From Dunaliella salina (Eukaryota; Chlorophyta; Chlorophyceae; Chlamydomonadales; Dunaliellaceae), in assembly GCA_002284615.2 (NCBI GenBank), contig MU069468.1, forward strand, positions 758,534-773,596: DNA of 15,063 nucleotides, given 5' to 3'. This document shows positions 8,103 through 15,063 of this stretch, piece after piece. The translations under genes and the position numbers were made by a program. The stretch's first letter is position 1. Each line of letters begins with the position of its first letter. A model generated the notes under the pieces. It searched no databases. It was not told where the DNA came from and saw nothing but the letters and a program-made list of their open reading frames with translations.

Positions 8103-8187
8103 TGATTACATGCGTTACATTACATTTCATTACATTTAGAAAGATGACTGGGAGTATGACCTTCAGCCAGAGTTTGGCTGCTCGGTG
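8103..8187 (-). mobile_element. Extreme 3' end of the YADD LINE family with TGTAATG-type tail
   Basis: On the plus strand GACCTTCAGCCAGAGTTTGG (8158 onward) followed by CTGCTCGGTG equals the 3' terminal motif found at 13224-13250 and 9648-9676. On its left is an imperfect ATTACATTTCATTACATTT tail. This looks like a severely 5'-truncated minus-strand insertion of only about 30 bp of element plus tail. Confidence 0.65.
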
Positions 8188-9176
8188 TTCAACCTCAACA
8201 AATTAAAAGTTTCAATTTCCAATCAGTTTAAAAGTCACTTGAGGCAGGTCTTCAGCACTACTCGACCTTTCTAAACATTGATTCTTGTTTTGTTCAAGTC
8301 CATTACCACCATGCCGTGCCATGATTGACTGCTGATCTGCCGATGATTTGCCATATGTTTTTTAATACACTCTTGACTTTCATCTGCTCCTAGGTGCCTG
8401 GATTATTATTTTTAATGCCTCCATTTCATTCCTTCCGTTTTCTTTTTGTCAAGTATGAAAGCTTGAATTAAGCAATGCTGACAGCCATGCGGCAAGCGGT
8501 GCAGTGCTGAACCTGATGTATCCCCTTGCCCTCAACTTCCCATTCAGCGGGTCTGGTCCAGGCCTTTGTGTTTCCGCTCAGCTGCTCATGTAGGCAGTTT
8601 TAGCCATGACTTTACCTTACCCTGACATATGGAAAAGAGACAGACCATAATGACAACTGGACCAAAATAGATGATAGCAAACTCGAGTGTGAAGTACTTT
8701 TTTTTTGGGGTGACGAGGAGAAATCAAATCCAGCTTATGCGCTGAGTGTACGGTTGAGATGAAAGTCCACGCTCGACACAGCCAGTCACTGTGGTCATTC
8801 ACTGTGGTCTGTGGACACAGCCAGTCACACGGTGTGCATTATTAAGACATTATTAAGAACAGACCCAACAGTCAGCGCTAGCACTAACAGTGAGTCCCAC
8901 CAGGGGAGACAAGTTTTGAGCAGCCAAACTATTGTGGGTCCAGCGGGCTGTCGGCCATCCATCCAGCTGTGTGCCTCGCTCTCTTGCAAGCGCCCCTGGC
9001 AGAAGCTCCCCCCCCCCCCCAAAGACCCCATGGCTTGGCATGCAAATTGAATGGCATGTTGTGGTGCTCTTAACATTTGTTAAGACCTTGACAGCATGAT
9101 AGTGGAATTTAGATCCAGATCCGGGGGCACAGACTTTCTTGCGCGGACGCACGTCTGGGCGGTTGGCTGACAACCC
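8188..9176. other. Interval without recognisable genes
   Basis: I find no credible coding region on either strand. GACACAGCCAGTCAC occurs twice (about 8775 and 8814) around a CACTGTGGTC direct repeat, and there is a run of 13 Cs at 9008-9020. The small open frames at 8811-9173 cover one another on both strands and have no motifs. Confidence 0.5.
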
Positions 9177-9310
9177 ACCGGATCCCCATTAATTTTTGAA
9201 GTTTACATCTACTAGTAGGCTACTGGTGAGGCTCACAGTTTGTCCCGGCGCTGACTATTGAGCGTTGCCTTAATGCATGCTGGATACTATCCAGCATAGA
9301 CTTACACTTA
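9177..9310. repeat. Dispersed repeat, copy a (CGGATCCCCATTA ... CCTTAATGCA)
   Basis: It shares CGGATCCCCATTA-TTTT, a TGGTGAGGC block and CCTTAATGCA-GC with 12609-12743, in the same order and at similar spacing. The last part also occurs at about 9579-9612. There is no coding potential. It may be a SINE or the remnant of another element. Confidence 0.55.
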
Positions 9311-9397
9311 AGTTTGCTTTCAAATTTTTAGGCTCGTCCTCTGTGAGGCCAAGTACCCACATTACCTTTTCAGAAGTCTCGACACTGGCAGACGATT

Positions 9398-9421
9398 CAG
9401 ATTTACAGATTTACAGATTTT
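9398..9421. repeat. (TTTACAGA)n short tandem repeat
   Basis: Three copies of CAGATTTA/ATTTACAG stand alone here. Similar words form the tail of the YADD LINE at 9611-9640, so this may be the tail of a vanished or extremely truncated insertion. Confidence 0.6.
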
Positions 9422-9610
9422 AGCCGAACTGTGTGGTTCAGTTGCACCCCCGGAGACACTCGGGAAGGTGACCCTACTAGGTCTAGTAGAGGTCCCCAGT
9501 TCGTACCCCTGGGTGAGGGTTGGCACCTAGAACTTGGAGAAATCTGGGTAGTCGGCGGGTTCCCTGACTGGTTCTTTCCTTAATGCACGCGGCCTCCGGG
9601 CAAGCGTAAA
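9422..9610. other. Interval with partial dispersed repeat
   Basis: No gene is visible. The end (about 9579-9610) holds CCTTAATGCACGCGGCCTCC and GCAAGCGTAAAC, matching 12714-12743 closely and 9273-9300 loosely. Confidence 0.4.
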
Positions 9611-9713
9611 CATTTACTTATTTACATTTACAGATTTAACAAGGGGGACCTTCAGCCAGATTGTTTGGCTGATCGGCCTGTGACTGGTCCTTGCCAGCCA
9701 ACAGAATATCCAT
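9611..9713 (-). mobile_element. 5'-truncated 3' end of the YADD LINE family
   Basis: Read on the minus strand, about 9713-9648 encodes MDILLAGKDQSQADQPNNLA and EGPP, the same C-terminal codons as the longer copy that ends near 10010. The tail is a TAAATCTGTAAATG-type repeat (9640-9611). Similarity to the longer copy stops abruptly at 9713, so only about 70 bp of element was inserted. Confidence 0.8.
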
Positions 9714-9983
9714 GTGAAAAAGTTTGGTCCAACTAGAGCACAAAAAGAGGACCAAAGTTCATCACAGAAGAAAGACAACTGCAATTTCAGAGCCATGCAA
9801 CAAGGGCCTGACCAAGCAAAAAGCTAAATCACTAGCTTCCAAGCTCAGGGACCATGCCATCCAAAGATCATTAATACTAGACATGCACTTAACTTTCAGG
9901 GGGCATCTGGGAGGGGGTTTGCTGGGCGCGCGGAGGTGGCTGAGGATGGAAGAAGAAGAGTCCAAACGCTCAGGGGCATGGCA
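9714..9983. other. Unique spacer between two LINE 3' ends
   Basis: No gene is visible. TTTGGTCC (9723-9730) and GGACCAAA (9749-9756) form an 8-bp inverted repeat. The right part (CAGGGGCATGGCAAG, about 9971) recurs near 12586. The minus-strand LINE frame reads through its lost stop into this spacer, so its last 70 or so codons are not part of the LINE protein. Confidence 0.5.
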
Positions 9984-11603
9984 AGATTTAGGTTTAGATT
10001 TACAATTGGGGACCTTCAGAGCGTTCGGCTGATCGGCCAGTGACTGGTCCTCGCCAGCCATCATAATGTCCATAAGCTCAGAAATAAATAAATAAAGCTT
10101 GTTGTTGTGTTGCAAGAGGAAATCATGTACGGCCTGGACACTGACTTGGTGTAAACAAGGTTGCTCCAGCGAAAAATTAGCCGAAAAGCACTTGAATAAG
10201 GAAGCATACTTTCTCCTCAAAGTACAGACATCTGTGTCTCTGCAGACCAAAAGGGCATGAGCTTCATCCTGAATCTCAGCACAAGAGCAGCGGTCACACA
10301 TGAGAGAGGTCCGAGTATCCCAAGTCGCTGTCTCCACCTTCAGTTTGTGAGCCCTAAGGCGGAAACGGCTGACATTCCTGACAACATGCTGAGACAGATC
10401 CGAATGCATATGTCTTGATAAGCGGGCCGGGGCACGCTTGTTGTGACCAAAAGGCACTGCAAAAATAGATTGATTAGCAGCCAGTTTGTTATAAGTTTCT
10501 CGCGGATTCACACCCTCAACATCTCTCCAAACTGCTTGCAACCTGTGCCGGAGGTCATCAGTGAACTCTTGAATATGAATTGGAGTACCCTGCCGCACAG
10601 CTTGCACAAAGGAATCACAACGCCGGAGATCTTGGAAAGCATCTAGAACTTGAGCAGTCCAGCAAGAAGGCTCACGTGAGTGAATGTTCAGATCCGCTTT
10701 CAGCACTCGTCTCAATGTCTTGCTGTTGGATCTCAGCATGCTGTTATACATCTTAACAACAGACCTGAACCAGTAAAACTGGAGCGGCTCATGGCCAAAT
10801 TCCCTCAGAACAGCCCAGTTTGTTGTGGTACGCTTAATACCCAGCGTGCTCTTCAGAAAACCCATGTGACGCACTTGTAGATCACTCACAAACTCCTTGC
10901 CTGCTTTAATGTACTCAGTTCCCCACACCTGCCATGCATACAGTCCAGCCGGAAACACATACGTCTTCCCAAGCCACAGAGAGACATATGGCCTATTTGC
11001 CAGAGAGTGCTCACGAACAAATTGACGGACCCGAAAAGCAGACGCCATGAAGGGGCCAGCAGCATGCTCAGAGGACTTTGACATGCTCATACGCTTGTGA
11101 AACATCATGCCGAGGTACTTGAAAGACTCCTTGTGTGCCAGTGGCACCCCCCCCCAACATGAAAAACAGGCAGATTTGACCCTGAGGAATTGAAATGAAC
11201 CACCTCAGACTTCGCAGTGTTGATGATAAGGTGCTTCCTCTGAGCATATGTATGCAAGCGGTTCAGCATGGCCTGCAAAGCATGTGGATCATTGGCCAAC
11301 AAAGTTAAGTCATCTGCATACAACATGTGCGTTACATGGAATCCAGCTGTGCCCGTGACAGCACCTTGCACCCTTTCCGCAATTTCATCTATGTCATTCA
11401 CATACAGAGAAAAAAGCAGAGGGGATAAAGGGCAGCCCTGCTTCACACCTGTGTCAGGATTTACCCGTGCAGTCTTCTCTCCATCCTTCAAAATATACTC
11501 ATCAGCATCATACATATTCTTAATGATGGACAAGAAAGGAGTGGGCATGCGTGTGCGCTGCAGGTGTTGCCAGAGTGCCTGCCTCGGGATAGTGTCGTAT
11601 GCT
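9984..11603 (-). mobile_element. YADD reverse-transcriptase LINE, copy A (5'-truncated, one frameshift)
   Basis: Minus-strand non-LTR retrotransposon ORF2. From its 5' end it reads AYDTIPRQALWQHLQ (motif A region, truncated at about 11603), GVKQGCPLSPLLFSLY (motif B), MLYADDLTLLA (catalytic YADD at about 11305-11325), then ESFKYLGMMF, and a long C-terminal domain with CDRC...H...C (about 10245-10300, a probable CCHC finger). The end is FISELMDIMMAGEDQS. A run of nine Cs (11147-11155) shifts the frame; ten would restore it. The usual stop after the QPN motif is lost, so the frame runs on to 9762 in flanking DNA. The tail is TTGTAAATCTAAACCTAAATC. I see no RNase H. An L1-like clade is likely but unproven, and the endonuclease part is missing by truncation. 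Confidence 0.9.
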
Positions 11604-11853
11604 CATTCACTTCAGTATGTACTCAAACACGTTACCACTAGGCGTGCCATTGAAATAGAGTATCTTTCGGCCAGATTCTAGAGCCTAGTGCTTCTTAACG
11701 TAACCCTCTCATCGCTTCTTAACGTAACCCTCTCATCCCCACTCTTCTGTCTCAAATCTTGTGGTGGAGGGGACTCGTGGCTCTCTTGAGCCAATGCGTC
11801 TCCTTTTCCCTGATTGATGTAGGGAGAGTTTCTCTGCCTAAATTGTTTTTCTT
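11597..11853 (+). mobile_element. Dualen-like LINE, second copy, 5'-truncated 3' end
   Basis: The plus strand reads AHSLQYVLKHVTTRRAIEIE, matching AHSVQYAHKLVTTRHAIEN at 3257-3313. It then shares the 3' UTR blocks TTGTGGTGGAGGGG, GCGTCTCCTTTTCCC and GAGTTTCTCTGCCTA. It contains a perfect 24-bp tandem duplication (11690-11713 and 11714-11737). It starts exactly where the opposite-strand YADD LINE is truncated. Confidence 0.85.
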
Positions 11854-11856
11854 GCA

Positions 11857-12515
11857 GACTTACGGTCTCTGTAATCTACAGACTCGGTCTCTGAGACTCT
11901 GTAGAGTCTGTAGAGTCTACAGTCTCTACGGTCTCTGAGACTACAGTCGGTCTGTAGAGAACTACAGTCGGTCTCACAGAGACTCGTACCGAGACTGCTC
12001 TGAGACTCGTACCGAGACTGCTCTGACAGAGCGCGGTCTCAGAGCAGTCTCTGACAGAGCGGTCTGACAGACTGCTCTGACCGCTCTCTGAGACCAGTAC
12101 CAAGACCCGGTCTCTGTACCGGTGGGTGTACCCTCGGTGTGTACCCTCACTGGTGGACACCGGTCGACACCGCTGACACCAGTGGACACCCCCGACTCGG
12201 TGTGTACCCTCACCGGTGGACACCGGTACAGAGACCCTCTCTGTCACTCAGAGACCGGTCTAAGTCTCTGAGAGCGGTCAGAGCAGTCTGTCAGAGCGGT
12301 CTGTCAGAGCGCGCTCTCGCGCTGTCTCTACAGAGACAGAGACTGCTCTGAGACTGCTCTGAGACTGCTCGTCGGTCGGACAGACTGCTCGTACAGAGAA
12401 CTACAGTCGGTCCCTGTAGGGACTCTACGGTCTCCGTAATCTACAGACTCGGTCTCTGTAATCTACAGACTTGGTCTCTAGAGTCTGTAGTCTGTCTCTA
12501 CAGACTTACAGTATT
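11857..12515. repeat. Palindrome-rich GTCTCT/AGAGAC satellite-like block
   Basis: The whole block is built from short words such as GGTCTCTG, CTACAGAC, GAGACTGCTCTGA and CAGAGCGGTC in both orientations. Perfect nested arms include 12109-12124 with 12221-12236 (16 bp) and 12063-12088 with 12270-12295 (26 bp), centred near 12175. The middle has CACCGGT, GGTGTGTACCCTC and GGTGGACACC words. The margins share a 33-bp direct repeat (11861-11893 and 12426-12458, one mismatch). Open frames in it, rich in Ser, Arg, Thr and Val, are repeat translations. A foldback transposon or a complex satellite are both possible. Confidence 0.9.
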
Positions 12516-12608
12516 TGTACAGACAGTACAACAGTGTTCCTTCCAGGGTAGAAGCCAAACTTCAGCCCAACTTCAGCCAAACACCAGGGGGCATGGCAAG
12601 CAATCCTC

Positions 12609-12745
12609 CGGATCCCCATTAGTTTTGTCTCTTGCTCTCTCCTAGGCTAGTTTTGTCTAGTTTAGATAGAGGGCCCCCTGGTGAGGCCTCTAACTTTTGA
12701 TAGGGGTTCTTCCCTTAATGCACGCGGCCTTTGGCTTGCGTAGAC
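12609..12745. repeat. Dispersed repeat, copy c (CGGATCCCCATTAG ... CCTTAATGCACGCGG)
   Basis: Same landmark order as 9177-9310: CGGATCCCCATTA-TTTT, CTGGTGAGGC, then CCTTAATGCACGCGGCCTTT and GCGTAGAC. The interval 12516-12608 before it has short CTTCAGCC-type repeats only. Confidence 0.55.
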
Positions 12746-13200
12746 TTTTCTTTCTTTTCATGCAACAAGCAAGTTCTCAAGGTTCCAATGTGCGGTTTCT
12801 GAGGCATGCAACAAGCAGGTCATTGAGGTCTGAAAGGAATACAAGCAGCAAGCAGCACCACATGGCCTACACTTACACAGGACAAGGGCCAGCTGAAATC
12901 CAGGCATGCAAACACACAGCATGCAGCCAATCCTGTCTTAGATGTGTGCTTATTAATGTCCAGCACAGACATGCTTCAGTGGACACTTTAACTTCCTTTT
13001 GACATATTCCAGGCTGCTGGTTTGAGTTCGTGCACCCTAGAATTTGCTGGGCATTCACAGACTTTCTTCAAGATTGCATTTGGTTGGGCCTCACTGAGCA
13101 TTCTGAAGATTTCCTGTTGACTTGGCATGGAACCCCAGAGAGAGCCCAACGCAACCATTGAGTACTTGCTGGAGTCACTTGTTGAGAGTTTGATTGCCAT
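12746..13200. other. Interval with an unidentified 70-codon minus-strand frame
   Basis: GCATGCAACAAGCA-GT occurs twice (about 12759 and 12806). On the minus strand, 13200-12988 is open: MAIKLSTSDSSKYSMVALGS, then MPSQQEIFRMLSEAQPNAIL and KKVCECPANSRVHELKPAAW. It looks protein-like but I do not recognise it. It starts right at the 3' boundary of the LINE at 13201, so it may be an exon of a host gene interrupted by the insertion, or chance. Confidence 0.25.
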
Positions 13201-15063
13201 TAAGGTTTACAAGGGAACGTAACCTTCAGCCAGAAAGTTTGGCTGCTCGGTGTGGTGGAAGAAATCCATAAGCTCAGAGATGAAGCAATAAGTCTGAGTA
13301 TCTTGGTTTTGAAAGAAACGAGCTACATCCAGAGAGCAGGCATCAGAAAAAAAGAAAGATCCTGTATCATCTGACACTACTCTGTGAGCAGGAAAGGCGC
13401 TAAAAATATGTGCATACTTTCTTCTAAGACAACACAGGAAGTTGCAAGGGCAGAGAAAGATGACGTGCTTTTCATCCTGCCATTGTTCTGAAACATATAT
13501 ATCACATTGAGGTGCATGTCCATGCCAATGAGAAGTTTCAACTCGGAGTTTATGGGCTGTCAGTCGGAAGCAAGCAATGTTCCTCTGCATATGCCTACCC
13601 AAATCCAAATGCAGATACCTAGGAGTATGGAGAGGTTTACCAAAGCAGAATTATGCCGGAAGGGAAGCGCTACCCAGTTATGGTACTTGGCTAACTTGTT
13701 TAAATGAGCACCATGTTCAGCATGATCCTCAGTTGGCCACACGCTCCTATGCCTTTTCCGTAAATCAACCACAAAATCATTTATCCTAATGGGCTGGCCT
13801 GAATACACGCAATGTGTGAAGTAGTTGCGCCTATCCAATCCCTAAAAAGCAGATATAAACTCTGATGTCCAGCACTTTTTAGAGTTATTACTCATGTCAA
13901 TATCCGCTCCAAGTACCCTGTGTAAAGTAGTGCTGTTGCAGGCAAGTGAGGCATTTTGAAATCTGACAGCAGCTCGAAACCAATAGAATTGTAATGGTTC
14001 GAACCCACATTCACGCAGCACAGACCAATTTGGTGTAGTTTTTTTCACTCCAAGAATTCGCTTCAGTAAACACAGATGCACAGTCTGCAACGGGCAGGTC
14101 ATCTCATCTCCTGGTCTCATAAACCTGGTACCCCAAATTTGACTAGCATACATGCTAGAAGGGAGAGCATATGTCTTAGTCAACCAAAGCATGGTATGAG
14201 GCCTATCTGCTAGCTTATATTCATCTGCAACGTGCCTGATACGACGACATCCAGCCAAGAAAGGTGCACACATATGCTCAGAAGAGGCAAGGGGATTAAA
14301 TTGTTTCGTAAACAGCATACCCAAATATTTGAATGACTCAGCGCGCACGAGCTGCTCGCCACCTAGGTTGAGCATAGGAACACTATTTCCTTTTGAATTG
14401 AAGGACACAACCACAGACTACGAAATGTTGATAATTGATCCTTTCCTTTGCGCATACCCATGTAACCTATCCAACATGCGCTGAAGCTCAGTGGGATGAT
14501 TAGTAGAGAGGCAGAGGTCATCCGCATACAACATATGAGTTACATGAAAATCTTCAGCACCAGTAACTGCACCGCTAACATTCTCTGCCAGGCAGTCAAC
14601 ATCATTAATATATAAGGAAAATAGCGGAGGGGACAATGGACAGCCTTGCTTAACCCTTAATCTAGGATGCACATGTGCTCGCTTACACCCATCCACCAGG
14701 ATGTATTCATCATTGTCATAAATATTTTTCAGGATAGCCAGCAAGCAAGATGGCATGCGAATGTTTTGAAGATGAGTCCAAGGAGCATCCCTGGGTATTG
14801 TATCGTAAGCTTGCTTGAAATCAATGAAGGCTGCATATAACCTTGGTGAGAAATGAGGGCGCTTAATCTGTGCCGCATGCTGCAGATGACGCAAAATAAA
14901 TGTTGGCTGCAGGGTGTTTCGGCCTGGATAAAAACCATATTGTGTATCTGGAATTTTGTTGTTCTCTCTGCACCACCTTGTAACAACATCTCGAAGCACA
15001 TTTGCATAGATCCTGTACATGATGTCGCTCACAGCAAGCATGCGGTAGTTTGCAGGGTCTAGC
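13201..15063 (-). mobile_element. YADD reverse-transcriptase LINE, copy B (runs off the window, three lesions)
   Basis: Minus-strand relative of copy A, open to the window edge, where it reads LDPANYRMLAVSDIMYRIYA. Then come QYGFYPGRNTLQPTFILRHL, AAFIDFKQAYDTIPR (motif A), VKQGCPLSPPLFSLY (motif B), MLYADDLCL (YADD at about 14515-14538), ESFKYLGMLF and the long C-terminal domain ending FISELMDFFHHTEQPNFLAE with a stop near 13207. It has TAG at 14418-14420 (Lys in copy A), TAG at 13842-13844 (Gln in copy A) and a frameshift near 13640-13650. The CCHC region here reads CDIY...H...C, missing one Cys of copy A. The 3' tail is short (TTGTAAACC). It is inactive as it stands. Confidence 0.92.

Noticed and set aside
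9422..9560. tRNA or tRNA-derived SINE promoter (GTTCGTACCCC, GGTTCAGTTGCACC)
   Set aside because: Neither word fits a proper B box with a correctly spaced A box, and no cloverleaf can be drawn.
9762..9983. C-terminal 70 or so codons of the long minus-strand frame as part of the LINE protein
   Set aside because: Other copies stop just after the QPN motif; this stretch lies beyond the tail in flanking DNA.
11876..12351. Ser/Arg/Thr/Val-rich frames on both strands
   Set aside because: They lie entirely in the palindromic GTCTCT block, which lacks stops because of its word composition.
11861..12480. CRISPR-like array
   Set aside because: Repeats are of mixed length and orientation with no regular spacers, and the genome is eukaryotic.

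Overview
This is a window of nuclear DNA from a eukaryote, most likely a green alga of the Chlamydomonadales type. The evidence is long introns with TGTGCAG acceptors, GTGGGG/GTGAGC donors, long (GT)n/(CA)n tracts, roughly balanced base composition, and non-LTR retrotransposons resembling those of volvocalean algae. The lineage is inferred and I cannot name a species. There is no operon structure, no ribosome-binding site, no CRISPR array, and I recognised no tRNA or rRNA.

Positions 1-6432 (plus strand) hold the 3' half of one host gene, a RAD54/RAD54B-family SNF2 DNA translocase of homologous recombination. Five exons (393-516, 3589-3673, 4347-4440, 4637-4746, 5373-5543) join with matching codon phases. 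They spell the second RecA-like lobe and the start of the C-terminal tail. The 5' part lies outside the window. The last exon(s) are uncertain; 6274-6432 is a candidate. The locus carries repeated copies of its own exon edges: a duplicated exon end with a perfect hairpin (620-720), about four tandem splice-acceptor units (4047-4346), and three to four copies of an exon/donor unit (5457-5922).

The 3.07-kb intron 517-3588 contains a decayed plus-strand non-LTR retrotransposon (about 905-3507) with RNase H, a CCHC finger and a probable restriction-like endonuclease, similar in layout to Dualen/RandI elements. That element is itself interrupted by a 477-bp inverted-repeat DNA transposon (1235-1711) whose removal restores the LINE reading frame. 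A second, 235-bp member of the same transposon family lies at 7705-7939.

Positions 6433-9600 are mostly non-coding or unidentified, with tandem duplications, short LINE 3' ends and a dispersed repeat. Positions 9611-11603 and 13201-15063 carry minus-strand copies of a second LINE family with a YADD reverse transcriptase: one 5'-truncated, one running off the window end. Between them lie the 3' end of another Dualen-like LINE copy (11597-11853, plus strand) and a 650-bp palindrome-rich GTCTCT/AGAGAC satellite-like block (11857-12515).

The window is thus one recombination-repair gene embedded in nested and abutting transposon debris. I found no convincing new functional gene system. The strongest unusual signals are the transposon family, the self-duplicating exon edges and the palindromic block.
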